NCBI RefSeq assembly: GCF_016863435.1
Contig: NZ_BOOW01000012.1
Coordinates: forward strand, 1-64,000
Direction: 5' to 3'
Source: Sinosporangium siamense
GTDB lineage: Bacteria > Actinomycetota > Actinomycetes > Streptosporangiales > Streptosporangiaceae
DNA: 64,000 nt
Positions 1 through 10,199 of the stretch are shown here, one piece after another. The notes beneath the pieces are model-generated. The model saw only the letters and a list, made by a program, of their open reading frames with translations. It was not told the DNA's origin and did not search any database. Made by a program: the position numbers and the translations under genes. Numbering within the stretch: the first letter of the stretch is position 1; the number at the start of each line of letters is the position of its first letter.

Positions 1-2804
1 ACCCAGCTCGTGCCGTGAGCAGCTCCGCCGTTGGCGTTGCCGGAGGAGTCGGCGACCGTCGTCCCTGTGCCCTCCTCCAAGCCGTAGGCGGCTACCAGCC
101 CGGTGTCAGGCTCGGGTTCCGGACCCGGTGTGGTGATGGAGGTGGTCATGTCCGTTTGAATCTGTGCCGCGGTTTGTGCGCGGTTGTAGACGCGGACTTC
201 GTCGATGACTCCGGCGAAGTATTCGCCCCATTTGGTGTTTCCGCCGAGGTGGAGTGAGCCGTTGTCGTCGATGAGGCTGCCGGTCATGGGGATGGTGGTG
301 GTCTGGGTGCCGTCGACGTAGAGGTGGGCGTCGGTGCCGTCGTAGGTGATCGCGATGTGGCTCCAGGTGTCGACGGGCAGGGGTGAGGTGCCGTTGACGA
401 TGTTGTGGCTGGCGGCGTCCGGTTTGAGCATCCAGGCCGAGGGCACAGCATCGCCGTTGGAGGAGTAGAGGCCGTAGGCCGAGCCGTTGGTGTGGTCCTT
501 CATGACGACTGTGCGATAGCCGCCGACGCCGGTGGGCTTGACCCAGGCCGAGAGGGTCATCCCGTTGGTGAGTCGCAGTGATGGGCTGTGGGGTACGGTG
601 ACCCACGCGTCGATGCCGTCGAACGACAGGGCGTTGCCGTACTTCCCGGTGACCCAGCTCGTGCCGTGAGCAGCTCCGCCGTTGGCGTTGCCGGAGGAGT
701 CGGCGACCGTCGTCCCTGTGCCCTCCTCCAAGCCGTAGGCGGCCACGAGGCCCTCCAGCGCACCGTTGGCGGTGGTGAACGTCCACGTATAGGGCGCCAT
801 AGTGTTGTCCGCCTGGTCGGTGGCGCCGGTGACCTCGACCGAATACGTGGTCTCGGCGGCTAACTGTGCTGACGGGGTGAAGGTGAGGGCCCTGTTCGCG
901 TAGACCGGTGCTCCAGGCACGGTCGCTCCGCCGGGACCTTTCACGGAGATAGCCGCTTCGGTCACAGGCTCGTCGAAGTACGCCTTGATCCCTGTGGTGA
1001 CGGGGACGCCGGTCGCGTCGCGGGCCGGTGAGGTCTCCATCACGTTGGGGGCCTGTGTGTCCGGTTCGGGATCCACGGGGGGATCCGACTCATGCGGCAA
1101 CGGTTGATCCTGCTCCGTCTCCTGGATGTCGAACTCGGCCTCCGACTCGCGGGCGGCCTGTGCCTCCTCCCAGGTCGGGCCGTTGGGGTCGGCCGAGACC
1201 GACGTGGTCGCCCGGGCACGCGCAGGATCGTTGGCCAGCGCCTCGATCTCGTCATAGGTCGTGGCGTCGGCGTCGCCGGAGTATCGCCAGGCGACCGAGC
1301 TGACCGGCCGGTCGGCGGGTGTGTATTCGATGAAGAGCACGGGACCGCGAGGGGTGAAGGGATAGGTGTCGTAGCCGCCGTACTCGTCGGAGCGGTAGTA
1401 GCGCCAGTTTTGCAGGGCGTCGGCCTCGATGACGGAACTCAGCCGGACGCCGTGGTCGGGAGTGCCGTTCATCCAGGCCTGGACGATGAGTTCGATCGAG
1501 TAGTAGAGCTCGCCTTCGCCCTCTGGGCACCGCGTGGCGCTGTAGGCGCCGCGGTTGCCGACGTGGCCGGCGGAATCGGTCGACGGTTGGTTGGACCAGC
1601 TGATGGTGTCCGTGGTCCACGGGCTGGAGACGCGTTGCAGATCGATGCCGGGGCTGTCGGTGTCGCTGCAAGTATGGGAATCCTGATTGTGCAGCCGAAG
1701 ATCGGCGTTGTGTACGGTGCCGCCCATCAGCGGCGTGTCGTGAATGTTGAAGTCGATGTAGGTGCGGTGCGTGCGGCTGCCGCTGTGCGATTTGCCAGCC
1801 AGCAACCAGGGCAGCGTGGCATTCGCCTGTCCGCTCGGCAGGACGTTGCTGACGTGGGTGTCACCTGCGATGCCGGTGCCTTCCCAGGTGTCGCTTGCGA
1901 TCGTCACCGTGACGGGGTAGGTGACGGCTGGGTTGTTGAGGAAGGCGGATTTCGCCGTGAACACCATGCTGTCGCCGTCGACTGCGGCCTTGGCCTGGCC
2001 AGCGGTTCCCTGGTCGGGGTTCGCCGCGGCCGTAGCATCCAACATCGGAGCGGTGGCCAGATCGGCGACCTCTTTGCCTTTCGTGTTGAGCAGGCCCGGC
2101 GTTTTGTCGGAGCCGTTGCCGAGTTTGAGTCCCCGGGGCAGGCGCATCGGCATGCGGAGCTTCATGTCTTTGGCGGGACGTTGCCGGATCACCACGTCAT
2201 GGCGGAATCCGCTGGGGGTGAGGGTGACGACGAGGTCGGCGAGGGGGCCGTAGGCCGATGGGTATGTGGCGGTGTTCCCTTTGACGATCGGCCTAGGCAA
2301 CGTGGCAGGAGCCGCGATAGCGGCCCGGCCCTCGTCACGAATGTAGGTGACGGCGGTGGTGTCCCCTCCGGCCGATAGGGAGAGGGGGCCGGGCGCCGCT
2401 TTGGGACGCAGGACACCGTCCTGCTCAACGAGTGTGAGGTCGATGGGTTTCCAGCCGCCGTCCCGCTTGACCCGGATCGGCGTGCTTGAGACTTCGGCGC
2501 GAACCGTTTTGCCATCGGGGTTCGCGTAGTAGGTGGCACTTTCGGAGCGCAGCGCCTCGATCTCGACGCGCTTGTTGTCCTTCCTGGCCTTGTCCAGTGC
2601 GGCTACGGTCGGATCCGCTTTGGCGGCGGCGGGCGGGGGCTTCGGTGGGTCGGTGGAGGACGGCAGGGGGTTACGGGCGATTGCGGGTGCCGCCAGCATT
2701 GAGAGCGGCAGGGCCACGGCGGTGATCAGGCATGCGGAGCGGCATATCCGCGAGGATAAACTCGGCCGCGACGATGGTTGTATGTTCAACGCCAGCCTTT
2801 CCAT
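1..2804 (-). CDS. Large secreted protein with DNRLRE-like, Ig-like and LamG domains (partial)
   Basis: An open frame of at least 934 codons starts at an ATG at 2804 and runs off the left edge, so the C-terminus is missing. It begins with a Sec signal peptide: a basic stretch, then a hydrophobic run ending LSMLAAPAIA at about residue 43. A DNRLRE-type region follows (RTYIDFN near residue 345). Next come a Big_5-like Ig domain starting near residue 585 (TQAPNVMETSPARDATGV) and a LamG/concanavalin-like lectin domain from about residue 690 (LVAAYGLEEGTGTTVADSSG). A second LamG copy begins at about residue 898. The protein is predicted to be exported and surface-bound or released. Similar N-termini precede RHS/YD-repeat polymorphic toxins in actinomycetes, so the unseen part could carry such repeats; this is inference. 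No partner genes are visible. Confidence 0.8.
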   Translation of the reverse strand, partial: MERLALNIQPSSRPSLSSRICRSACLITAVALPLSMLAAPAIARNPLPSSTDPPKPPPAAAKADPTVAALDKARKDNKRVEIEALRSESATYYANPDGKTVRAEVSSTPIRVKRDGGWKPIDLTLVEQDGVLRPKAAPGPLSLSAGGDTTAVTYIRDEGRAAIAAPATLPRPIVKGNTATYPSAYGPLADLVVTLTPSGFRHDVVIRQRPAKDMKLRMPMRLPRGLKLGNGSDKTPGLLNTKGKEVADLATAPMLDATAAANPDQGTAGQAKAAVDGDSMVFTAKSAFLNNPAVTYPVTVTIASDTWEGTGIAGDTHVSNVLPSGQANATLPWLLAGKSHSGSRTHRTYIDFNIHDTPLMGGTVHNADLRLHNQDSHTCSDTDSPGIDLQRVSSPWTTDTISWSNQPSTDSAGHVGNRGAYSATRCPEGEGELYYSIELIVQAWMNGTPDHGVRLSSVIEADALQNWRYYRSDEYGGYDTYPFTPRGPVLFIEYTPADRPVSSVAWRYSGDADATTYDEIEALANDPARARATTSVSADPNGPTWEEAQAARESEAEFDIQETEQDQPLPHESDPPVDPEPDTQAPNVMETSPARDATGVPVTTGIKAYFDEPVTEAAISVKGPGGATVPGAPVYANRALTFTPSAQLAAETTYSVEVTGATDQADNTMAPYTWTFTTANGALEGLVAAYGLEEGTGTTVADSSGNANGGAAHGTSWVTGKYGNALSFDGIDAWVTVPHSPSLRLTNGMTLSAWVKPTGVGGYRTVVMKDHTNGSAYGLYSSNGDAVPSAWMLKPDAASHNIVNGTSPLPVDTWSHIAITYDGTDAHLYVDGTQTTTIPMTGSLIDDNGSLHLGGNTKWGEYFAGVIDEVRVYNRAQTAAQIQTDMTTSITTPGPEPEPDTGLVAAYGLEEGTGTTVADSSGNANGGAAHGTSW
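652..743 (-). repeat. Direct repeat of 1-92 inside the LamG gene
   Basis: Positions 652-743 match 1-92 base for base (92 nt). The match continues past the left edge, so its true length is unknown. The 651-nt offset is exactly 217 codons, so the frame is kept and the repeat encodes the start of two successive LamG domains. Full nucleotide identity in a GC-rich gene points to recent duplication or gene conversion. Confidence 0.9.
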
Positions 2805-3631
2805 GAGACCGGGAAAACAGCGCAAGTGTCACATAAGTAGTAAATAAAAATAAGCCTCTATTTTGTGGCTGGACGAACACAGCCCGTGAGGATTTGGGGG
2901 GATGGATGCCCTAACGGCCGCAGATTCAACGGCTATTGTTTGGGTGCGGAGCGCGAAAATCCAATCGCGCACAGTGAAGAAATGGAGGTCGTCTCTTGGT
3001 CGGGTCGGGTGGAGGATGTCCGGCGCGGAATGCCGGTGGTGGGGAAGTGAAGGCTGTACCAAACTCCGGATCGCGGGTATCCGAAGCTCTGACCTGCGAC
3101 GATCAGGCGAAGGGGTGGAGGTGTCACAGTGGGATGGTTATTGTTCGCTTCGTGGGAGCGGGTGGTTTTGGCGCGCGCTAGCCTGCAGGTGGACGAGGTG
3201 TGATGGGCCGCCGTGTGGTCCAGATGCGGCATTTGCAATGTCTTATGGCAGGAGGTCCTGATTCGCTATTCCGCCATTAGCTCGAATTTCCTACGGTCGG
3301 TAGGTTAGTCGTTACGTGTGGTAGTTCATGTAGGCGGGTGTATCGGCATGAGGGTGTTGGTCGGAGTTTGTCGGCATTTAGGCTGATGTTGCCCATACCC
3401 GTGGGTCGGACAGGCGGGGGGCCGGGCGGCGGCCGTGCGGGCGTCATGTGCGGGATTGCTTCACGGATCTCTCTGGCGGATGAAAAGGTTCACTAATCTC
3501 AAATCACGACACACCCTCCGATTGGGAAGTCCGCCCCTCCTGGACGTCGCATGATGTAGCAGTATGGCTACACTCCGTATGGCTTTGAGGGGGCTACCCG
3601 AGGCGGCCTTGGCGGGGCGAGGGGGAGGGTG
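2805..3631. other. Intergenic region, no supported gene
   Basis: This stretch separates the LamG gene (leftward) from the ABC importer (rightward). It is more AT-rich than its surroundings, especially at 2825-2870 just upstream of the LamG start, where that gene's promoter should lie. Short open frames on both strands (for example 2902-3261 plus) lack the third-position GC bias of real genes here, and I do not accept them. An inverted repeat at 3555-3572 is listed separately. Confidence 0.6.
3555..3572. promoter_or_regulatory. Operator-like inverted repeat upstream of the importer operon
   Basis: TGTAGC, six bases, GCTACA is a perfect 6+6 inverted repeat about 60 bp before the first permease start. 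Its right half lies in a -10-like context (TACACT), where a repressor could block transcription. The size fits a dimeric GntR- or LacI-type regulator. No regulator gene is adjacent. The assignment rests on symmetry and position only. Confidence 0.35.
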
Positions 3632-4615
3632 ATGGCGGGTTTCCTGGCCCGGCGGCTGATCAACTATGTGGCGTTGATCGTTGTCGCCACCAGCCTGGCC
3701 TACATGCTGGCCGCGAGTGCGCTCGATCCCCGGTCGAATTATGAGGCGCGCAGGCCGCCTCCGCCGCCGGCGGTGGTCGACGCGCGCCTCGACGAGCTCA
3801 ACCTCAACAACAAGACACCGGTTTTCCAGCGTTATCTTCGTTGGTCGTGGTCGGTTCTGCACGGCGACTTCGGCAAGACCACCGTGGGCGACCCGGTCAA
3901 CGCCGACCTCGCCCGCCGGGCGGGGGTCACGCTGCGACTGATTCTCGTCGGGCTGATCGTGGGCAGCGTGGCGGGGGTGCTCGGGGGAGCGCTGGCCGCG
4001 GTGTGGCAATACGGGTGGTTCGACCGGCTGACCACAGCGGCGTCGTTCCTCGTGCTCGCCGTGCCGACCGTCGTGCTGGCCAACATGCTCATCATCGGGG
4101 CGGTCTGGTTCAACGACCTCGTCGGCGCGCAGATCTTCCTGGTCAGCGGTGAGACGACGCCGGGCCTCGAAGGCGGGTTCCTCAGGGGGGCGGCCGACCG
4201 CGCGCAACATCTGCTGCTGCCGACCCTGTCGTTGTCGCTCGGGCTCATCGCGGTCTACAGCCGATACCAGCGCAACATGATGCTCGACGTGCTCGGCGCG
4301 GACTTCGTCCGTACGGCACGGGCCAAAGGTCTGCGCCGATCCACCGCGTTGACCAAACACGCGCTGCGCACCGCGCTCATCCCGGCGGTGACCTATTTCG
4401 CGTTCACCTTCGGCGCGCTGATCGTCGGCACGACGTTCACCGAGAAGATCTTCGGCTGGCACGGCCTCGGCGAGCAGCTCATCAACTCCATCTTCACCAA
4501 CGACGTGAACACGGTGGCCGCGATCAGCTGCCTGGCCGCGTTCGGGGTCCTGGTGGCGGCGCTCGCCTCCGACCTCATGCAGGCAGCACTGGACCCGCGG
4601 GTGAGGGTGGGGTGA
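3632..4615 (+). CDS. ABC importer permease, DppB/OppB type
   Basis: This is the inner-membrane subunit of a peptide/nickel-type ABC importer (BPD_transp_1 family), about 327 residues, near the usual size. The N-terminal helix ([19 protein letters not shown]) is characteristic of DppB-like permeases. Several more hydrophobic segments follow, with the EAA-type coupling loop around [20 protein letters not shown] that contacts the ATPase. I chose ATG 3632 because GGGGGAGG lies just upstream; GTG 3629 is in frame and equally possible. The stop overlaps the next gene's GTG (GTGA), so the two are translationally coupled. It is first in a four-gene operon with the second permease, the fused ATPase and the binding lipoprotein. 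Substrate is not certain; peptides are the default for the family. Confidence 0.92.
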   Translation: MAGFLARRLINYVALIVVATSLAYMLAASALDPRSNYEARRPPPPPAVVDARLDELNLNNKTPVFQRYLRWSWSVLHGDFGKTTVGDPVNADLARRAGVTLRLILVGLIVGSVAGVLGGALAAVWQYGWFDRLTTAASFLVLAVPTVVLANMLIIGAVWFNDLVGAQIFLVSGETTPGLEGGFLRGAADRAQHLLLPTLSLSLGLIAVYSRYQRNMMLDVLGADFVRTARAKGLRRSTALTKHALRTALIPAVTYFAFTFGALIVGTTFTEKIFGWHGLGEQLINSIFTNDVNTVAAISCLAAFGVLVAALASDLMQAALDPRVRVG

Positions 4616-5535
4616 GCGGCCACGTGACCCTGCCCGACGAGCAACTCGCCGAGCAGAGCTCGCCTGGGGGAGTCGGCGTCGCCGTTCCCTCGCGCGGCCG
4701 TGTGGTCGCGAGGCGCTTCTTCGGCTCATGGGGCGGGCGCGCGGGGTTCGCGCTGCTGGCCGTCATGTTCCTGGCGGCCTTCGCCGGGCCGCTGGTCTAC
4801 CCGTGGGGCTACACCGACAAGGACTTCACCGCGTTCCTCACCCCGCCGTCGCCGAGCCACTGGTTCGGCACATTGCAGACCGGTGCCGACGTCTTCGCGG
4901 TCACGATGCGCGGCATGCAGAAGTCGCTCGTGGTGGGGCTGCTGGCCGCACTGGTCTCCACGGCGCTGGCCGCGATCGTCGGCGCCTTCGCGGGCTACTT
5001 CCTCGGATGGACCGACCGGGTGCTCATGTGGGTGGCCGATCTGCTGCTCGTGCTCCCGGCCTTTCTCATCCTCGCGGTGATGTCACCGCTGTTCGCCGCC
5101 GGTCAGTGGCCGCTGTTCGTCGTCATGCTGGCGCTGTTCCTGTGGATGGTCACCTCGAAGGTCGTGCGCGGCATGACCCTCTCCCTCAAAGAGCGCGAGT
5201 TCATCCTCGCCGCGCGGTTCATGGGCGTGTCACCCACCCGCATCGTCTTCCGGCATGTCATCCCCAACCTGTCGTCCCTGCTGGTCGTGGACGCCACCCT
5301 CAACGTGAGCGCCGCCATCCTGACCGAGACCGGCCTGTCCTACTTCGGGTTCGGCATCCAGCCGCCCGACGTGTCCCTCGGCACGCTCATCGCCGACGGT
5401 TCCAAGACCGCCACCTACGCCCCGTGGACGTTCTGGTTCGCGGCCGGCCTCCTGATCGTCACCGTGCTCGCGGTCAACCTCATCGGCGACGCCCTGCGCG
5501 ACGCTTTCGACCCGTCGGCTCGGAGGGCCCGATGA
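4612..5535 (+). CDS. ABC importer permease, DppC/OppC type
   Basis: This is the second permease of the importer, about 307 residues. A soluble N-terminus of about 35 residues leads to a first helix ([20 protein letters not shown]), then an extracytoplasmic loop containing the HWFGT motif typical of DppC/OppC, and about five further helices. The EAA coupling loop is visible as [20 protein letters not shown] near residue 200. It should pair with the upstream permease to form the channel. It starts with GTG overlapping the previous stop and ends in ATGA overlap with the ATPase gene, so the operon is tightly coupled. DPTG-type conserved tails are replaced by DAFDPSARR at the C-terminus, normal for this family. 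Confidence 0.92.
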   Translation: MSGHVTLPDEQLAEQSSPGGVGVAVPSRGRVVARRFFGSWGGRAGFALLAVMFLAAFAGPLVYPWGYTDKDFTAFLTPPSPSHWFGTLQTGADVFAVTMRGMQKSLVVGLLAALVSTALAAIVGAFAGYFLGWTDRVLMWVADLLLVLPAFLILAVMSPLFAAGQWPLFVVMLALFLWMVTSKVVRGMTLSLKEREFILAARFMGVSPTRIVFRHVIPNLSSLLVVDATLNVSAAILTETGLSYFGFGIQPPDVSLGTLIADGSKTATYAPWTFWFAAGLLIVTVLAVNLIGDALRDAFDPSARRAR

Positions 5536-7601
5536 GTGATCCGACCCATCCCGGTGCCCCGGTGCTTGAGGTCGCCGATCTGTCCGTGACCTTCGGCTCG
5601 GGGCCGTCCGCCGTGCGCGCGGTGCGCGGGCTGAACTACGAGGTGCGTCCCGGCGAGGTGCTCGGCATCGTGGGGGAGTCCGGCTCGGGCAAGTCGGTGG
5701 CGTCGATGGCCGTGATGGGGCTGCTGCCGCCGCACGCCCGCGTGTCGGGCTCGGTCAAGCTGCTCGGCACCGAGTTGCTCGGCGCTTCCGACAAGCGGCT
5801 CGCCGCCTTCCGCGGACGCACGATCTCGATGGTCTTCCAGGATCCGCTGTCGGCCCTCACCCCCGTCTACCGCGTCGGCGACCAGATCGCCGAGGCCCTC
5901 ACCGTGCACCAGGACCTCACCAGGGCCGAGGCCAGGAAACGCGCGGTCGAGCTGCTCGACCTGGTCGGCATCCCGCACCCGGCCGAGCGCGCCACGGCCT
6001 TCCCGCACGAGTTCTCCGGCGGCATGCGCCAGCGCGCCGTGATCGCGATGGCCATCGCCAACGACCCGGACGTCATCATCTGCGACGAGCCCACGACCGC
6101 GCTCGACGTGACGATCCAGGCGCAGGTGCTCGACGTGCTGCGCAAGGCTCAGCGCGAGACCGGTGCGGCCATCGTGATGATCACCCACGACCTCGGCGTG
6201 GTGGCCGGCTTCGTCGACCGTGTCCTTGTGATGTACGCCGGCCGGCCCGTCGAGATCGGCTCCGTGGACGAGGTCTACTATCACCCGCTCATGCCGTACA
6301 CCATGGGGTTGCTCGGCTCGGTGCCCCGCCTCGACCAGGGCGAGCGCGGCCGGCTGACCCCGATCGACGGCAACCCGCCGTCGCCCGCGGCGCTGCCCCC
6401 CGGCTGCCCCTTCGAGCCACGTTGCCGGCTCGCCGTCCCCGAGTGCCGCCTCGCCGAACCCCCCCTGCGTCCGGTACGGCACAGCCGGCACCTGGCCGCC
6501 TGCATCCGCGCGGGCGAGATCGAACGCGGGGTCGTCACGACGGTCCCCAAGCTCCCGGAGATCCCCGAGGAGGGGGAGGAGAGGCCGCCCCGCGAGAGCC
6601 GGAGGGTGGTGCTCGGGGTCGAGGACCTCGTGAAGCACTATCCGCTGACCCGGGGCGCGGTGTTCAAGCGCAGGGTGGGCACGGTGGAGGCGGTCGCGGG
6701 CGTCTCGTTCGACCTCAGGGAGGGCGAGACGCTCGGCCTCGTCGGCGAGTCGGGATGCGGCAAGACCACCACGCTGATGGAGATCCTCAAGCTGGCGCGC
6801 CCCCAGGGCGGGCGGGTGGTCGTGCTGGGCCGCGACATCTCGGGCCTGGTCGCCGCCGACCGCATGTCCGTGCGGCGTGACATGCAGGTGGTCTTCCAGG
6901 ATCCGATGTCCTCGCTCGACCCCCGCATGACGGTCTACGACATCCTGGCCGAGCCGCTGCGCGCCCACCGCGTGCGTGAGCCGGGTCCGCGCGTGCGCGA
7001 CCTGCTCAGGCTCGTCGGGCTGGAGCCCGAGCACGCGGCCCGCTACCCGCAGGACTTCTCCGGCGGGCAGCGCCAGCGCATCGGCATCGCCAGGGCGCTC
7101 GCCCTGGAGCCGCGCCTCGTCGTGCTCGACGAGCCGGTGTCGGCGCTCGACGTGTCGATCCAGGCGGGCGTGATCAACCTGCTTGAGGAGCTGAAGGCGC
7201 GTCTCGGCCTGTCCTACCTGTTCGTGGCGCACGACCTGTCGGTCGTCCGGCACATCGCCGACCGTGTCGCGGTCATGTATCTCGGCCGCATCGCCGAGGT
7301 GGGCCAGGTGGACCGCGTCTACGACACCCCCATGCATCCATATACGCAGGCGCTGTTGTCGGCGGTTCCGCTACCCGATCCGGTGGTGGAGCGCGCGCGG
7401 CGCCGCATTCTGCTCGAAGGTGACCTCCCGAGCCCTGCCGACCCCCCGTCGGGATGCCGGTTTCGCACCCGTTGCCCGCTGTACAAGGCGATCGGGGAGA
7501 CCGAGCGTCTCAGGTGTGTGCATGAGGAGCCGCGCGTGCGTCCGATGGGCGGCGATCACGGTGCGGCCTGCCACTACGCCGAATCATTGGATGTCGTGTG
7601 A
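5532..7601 (+). CDS. Fused double ATPase of peptide ABC importer (DppD-DppF)
   Basis: This cytoplasmic energy-coupling subunit of 689 residues carries both ATPases in one chain, where many bacteria use two genes. The first nucleotide-binding domain (about 10-270) has Walker A GESGSGKS, signature FSGGMRQR and Walker [13 protein letters not shown]. It is followed by the oligopeptide-transporter C-terminal motif with clustered cysteines (CPFEPRC...C) near residue 295. A linker rich in charged residues leads to the second domain (about 358-620), with [16 protein letters not shown] and [12 protein letters not shown], and a second Cys-containing tail. Both halves look catalytically complete. ATG at 5532 overlaps the upstream stop. 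The frame stays open upstream, but that part overlaps the permease and is not coding. Confidence 0.93.
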   Translation: MSDPTHPGAPVLEVADLSVTFGSGPSAVRAVRGLNYEVRPGEVLGIVGESGSGKSVASMAVMGLLPPHARVSGSVKLLGTELLGASDKRLAAFRGRTISMVFQDPLSALTPVYRVGDQIAEALTVHQDLTRAEARKRAVELLDLVGIPHPAERATAFPHEFSGGMRQRAVIAMAIANDPDVIICDEPTTALDVTIQAQVLDVLRKAQRETGAAIVMITHDLGVVAGFVDRVLVMYAGRPVEIGSVDEVYYHPLMPYTMGLLGSVPRLDQGERGRLTPIDGNPPSPAALPPGCPFEPRCRLAVPECRLAEPPLRPVRHSRHLAACIRAGEIERGVVTTVPKLPEIPEEGEERPPRESRRVVLGVEDLVKHYPLTRGAVFKRRVGTVEAVAGVSFDLREGETLGLVGESGCGKTTTLMEILKLARPQGGRVVVLGRDISGLVAADRMSVRRDMQVVFQDPMSSLDPRMTVYDILAEPLRAHRVREPGPRVRDLLRLVGLEPEHAARYPQDFSGGQRQRIGIARALALEPRLVVLDEPVSALDVSIQAGVINLLEELKARLGLSYLFVAHDLSVVRHIADRVAVMYLGRIAEVGQVDRVYDTPMHPYTQALLSAVPLPDPVVERARRRILLEGDLPSPADPPSGCRFRTRCPLYKAIGETERLRCVHEEPRVRPMGGDHGAACHYAESLDVV

Positions 7602-7615
7602 CTACTGGAGGAATC

Positions 7616-9307
7616 GTGATTGCAGTCCGGCGCGCGGCCGCGCTGGTGTTGGCCGGAGTGCTGGCCTTCACCGCCTGCGGTGGCCAGACCACCACGCAGA
7701 CCGGGAGCGGTCAGGGCCAGATGAAGGCATATGACATCAATCCTCATCCGCGTGACTCGGTCAAGGACGGCGGCACCTTGAGGTGGGGCATCACCGAATA
7801 TCCCGTGCAATGGAATCTCAACCATATTGACGGCAACCTCGCCGAGGTTAAAAAGGTGATCGACGCGTTGATGCCTTCACCCTTCAGGTCGGATGAGAAA
7901 GCGCAGATCGCCCACGATCCCAATTATCTGACCCAGGCGAAGATCACCCAGTCGACGCCTAAGCAGGTGGTGACCTACACCCTCAACCCCAAGGCCAGGT
8001 GGTCCGACGGCAACCCCATCACCTGGGCGGACTACGATGCCCAGTGGAAGGCGATCAGCGGCAAGGACCCCGCCTTCCGGGTGGCGACCGTCACCGGATA
8101 TCAAGACATTGAGAGTGTGAAGCGCGGCAAGGATGACTTTGAGGTGGTCGTCACCTTTGCCCGGCAGTTCGGTGACTGGCAGTCGCTTTTCTCCCCGCTG
8201 TATCCGAGGTCGACCAACGCCAGTGCGCAGGCGTTCAACACCGCGTGGATGAACAAGATGCCCGTCTCGGCGGGGCCTTTCAAGTTCCAGGCGTTCGATC
8301 CCACCGCCAAGACCATCACCCTGATACGCGACGACAAATGGTGGGGGGATCGGGCAAAACTCGACCGCATCATTTTCCGCGCCTCCGAGAGCGACGCGCT
8401 CATCGGCGCCTTCACCAACAACGAACTCGACGTGGTGGACGTCGGCCCCTCAGCCCCCGACTACGCGCGGGCCAAGGCCACCCAGGGCGGTGCCGTACGG
8501 CAGGCCGCCGCCCCTGATTTCCGGCACTTCACCTTGAACGGCGAAAGCGAGCACCTGTCCGACCCCAAGGTCCGGCAGGCCATCGCGATGGGCATCAACC
8601 GTCAGGCGATGGCCCAATCCGATCTGCAGGGGCTCAACTGGCCCATCGTTCTGCTCAACAACCACTTCTTCATGAACACCCAGGGGGGCTACCAGGACAA
8701 CGCAGGTTCCGTGGGTGTCCACGATCCGGCCAAGGCGCGGCAGATGCTCGATGCGGCGGGGTGGGTCATGTCGGGCGGCACACGCAAGAAGAACGGCAAG
8801 GAGTTGAGCCTGCGCTTCGTCATCCCGTCGGGGCTCCAGCTCAGCAAGTCGGAGGGTGAGCTGGCGCAGAACATGTTGTCCGCGCTGGGGGTCAAACTGG
8901 TCATCCAGGCGGTGCCCAGCGATGACTTCTTCGTGAAGTACGTCATCCCCGGCAATTACGATATTGCGCCTTTTTCGTATATTGGCACACCATTTCCGGT
9001 GACGAGTAGCTATGGGCAATACGCGGATGCGGTGGCCGGTCCCCGCGGCGGCAGACAGTGGAACGCCAACCTAGGCCGCATCGGCTCCTCCCAGATCGAC
9101 GCCGCCATGAACCGCGCCGTCTCCGAACTGGACCCGGGCCAGGCCATCACCGAGGCCAACGCCGCCGACCGCCTCATCTGGGAGGCGGTCAACGTGCTGC
9201 CGCTTTACCAGCGCCCGCAGAACATCGCCGTGCGCCAGACTCTCGCCAACATCGGCGCCCGCGGCTTTTACAGCTTCAGATACGAGGACATCGGGTTCAC
9301 GGCTTGA
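7616..9307 (+). CDS. ABC importer substrate-binding lipoprotein (SBP family 5)
   Basis: This is the extracytoplasmic receptor of the importer, about 563 residues, typical for SBP_bac_5. GTG 7616 follows GGAGGAA at 7607-7613 and gives a short lipoprotein signal (AALVLAGVLAFTACGG) whose lipobox cysteine would be lipidated. A GTG at 7598 overlapping the ATPase stop is a possible alternative. The mature protein shows family 5 landmarks: YTLNPKARWSDGNPITWADY, then a segment around LRFVIPSGLQLSKSE, and a C-terminal LPLYQRPQ. As last gene of the operon it supplies specificity. The adjacent convergent 5-oxoprolinase genes make peptides or pyroglutamyl compounds reasonable ligands, though the sequence does not prove it. 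Confidence 0.92.
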   Translation: MIAVRRAAALVLAGVLAFTACGGQTTTQTGSGQGQMKAYDINPHPRDSVKDGGTLRWGITEYPVQWNLNHIDGNLAEVKKVIDALMPSPFRSDEKAQIAHDPNYLTQAKITQSTPKQVVTYTLNPKARWSDGNPITWADYDAQWKAISGKDPAFRVATVTGYQDIESVKRGKDDFEVVVTFARQFGDWQSLFSPLYPRSTNASAQAFNTAWMNKMPVSAGPFKFQAFDPTAKTITLIRDDKWWGDRAKLDRIIFRASESDALIGAFTNNELDVVDVGPSAPDYARAKATQGGAVRQAAAPDFRHFTLNGESEHLSDPKVRQAIAMGINRQAMAQSDLQGLNWPIVLLNNHFFMNTQGGYQDNAGSVGVHDPAKARQMLDAAGWVMSGGTRKKNGKELSLRFVIPSGLQLSKSEGELAQNMLSALGVKLVIQAVPSDDFFVKYVIPGNYDIAPFSYIGTPFPVTSSYGQYADAVAGPRGGRQWNANLGRIGSSQIDAAMNRAVSELDPGQAITEANAADRLIWEAVNVLPLYQRPQNIAVRQTLANIGARGFYSFRYEDIGFTA

Positions 9308-9347
9308 CCGTGGCGGGTTCCGGCCATCCGTAAATCGTGACGGCCGG

Positions 9348-10199
9348 TCACCGTACCCGGAGGAATTTCACCTGGTCGCCAGGTCGCAGTTGCGCGGCGA
9401 GACCGAGGTCGGCGTCGGCGACCACGCCGATCACCGGATATCCGCCCGTGGGCGGATGGTCGGCGAGGAAAACGATCGGCTGCCCGTCCGGCGGCACCTG
9501 CACCGCGCCCGCCACCATGCCCTCGCTCGGCAACTCCCCCCGCCGGGCCCGTTCGAGCACGGGCCCGCGCAGCCGCACGCCCACCCGGTTGCTGTCCTCC
9601 GACACCGAGTACGGCACAGCGCACATGGCGGCCACCGCCTCCGGCGTGAACCAGTCGTCCCTGGGGCCCACCCGGATCCGCAACATCGGGGTGTCCGGCC
9701 AGGGCGGGGGAGGGGCGGCGTCCGCGAGGGGCTGGGGCAGGCCGGCAGGGGAGCCGAGGGGCAGCAGGTCGCCCGGCTTCAACGGGGGAGGGCCCAGCCC
9801 GGACAAGGTGTCATGGGAGCGGCTGCCCAGGACGGGTTCGACGTCGACGCCCCCGCGGATCGCCACGTAGGTGCGCAATCCCGCCGAGGGTGTCCCCAGC
9901 GAGAGCTCACCGTCCGGCGGGACCCAGACGGGGGCGTATGTGCCTCTTCCGACCGGGCAGGGGGCGCCGGTCACCGCGACCCACGCGCCTCCGGGAAAAC
10001 GCAGCCGGAGCCCGCCGAAGGTCGCCTCCAGTCCCGCAGTGTCCTCCGGGTTGCCCACCAGGCGGTTGGCCAGCCGCAGGCTGCGCCGGTCGGCCGCACC
10101 CGCTCCCGGCACCCCGAGATGTGCCAGTCCCGGCCTTCCGAGATCCTGCACGGTCGCGAGCATGCCCGTCGCCACGACCTCGGCCACCCTCGGGGTCAC
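9348..10199 (-). CDS. pxpC: 5-oxoprolinase subunit C (biotin-dependent carboxyltransferase family)
   Basis: This cytoplasmic subunit, with PxpA and PxpB, opens 5-oxoproline (pyroglutamate) to glutamate with ATP. The 283-residue protein matches the KipA/AHS2 family from its first residues (VVATGMLATVQDLGRPGLAHLGVP), through RTYVAIRGGVDVEPVLGSRSHDT, to the C-terminal VFLADHPPTGGYPVIGVV. I set the start at GTG 10199, which overlaps the pxpB stop (GTGA), a coupled arrangement usual for this pair. An open frame extends further upstream but only antisense to pxpB in another frame. The gene runs towards the peptide importer with a 40-bp gap and no strong terminator. Confidence 0.93.
   Translation of the reverse strand: MTPRVAEVVATGMLATVQDLGRPGLAHLGVPGAGAADRRSLRLANRLVGNPEDTAGLEATFGGLRLRFPGGAWVAVTGAPCPVGRGTYAPVWVPPDGELSLGTPSAGLRTYVAIRGGVDVEPVLGSRSHDTLSGLGPPPLKPGDLLPLGSPAGLPQPLADAAPPPPWPDTPMLRIRVGPRDDWFTPEAVAAMCAVPYSVSEDSNRVGVRLRGPVLERARRGELPSEGMVAGAVQVPPDGQPIVFLADHPPTGGYPVIGVVADADLGLAAQLRPGDQVKFLRVR

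Noticed and set aside
2902-3261. 119-codon plus-strand frame in the first intergenic region
   Set aside because: No ribosome-binding site, poor third-position GC bias and unusual Trp/Arg/Ser content.
3461-4729. 422-codon minus-strand frame over the permease gene
   Set aside because: Arg/Pro/His-rich product with no domain; antisense artefact of GC-rich sequence.
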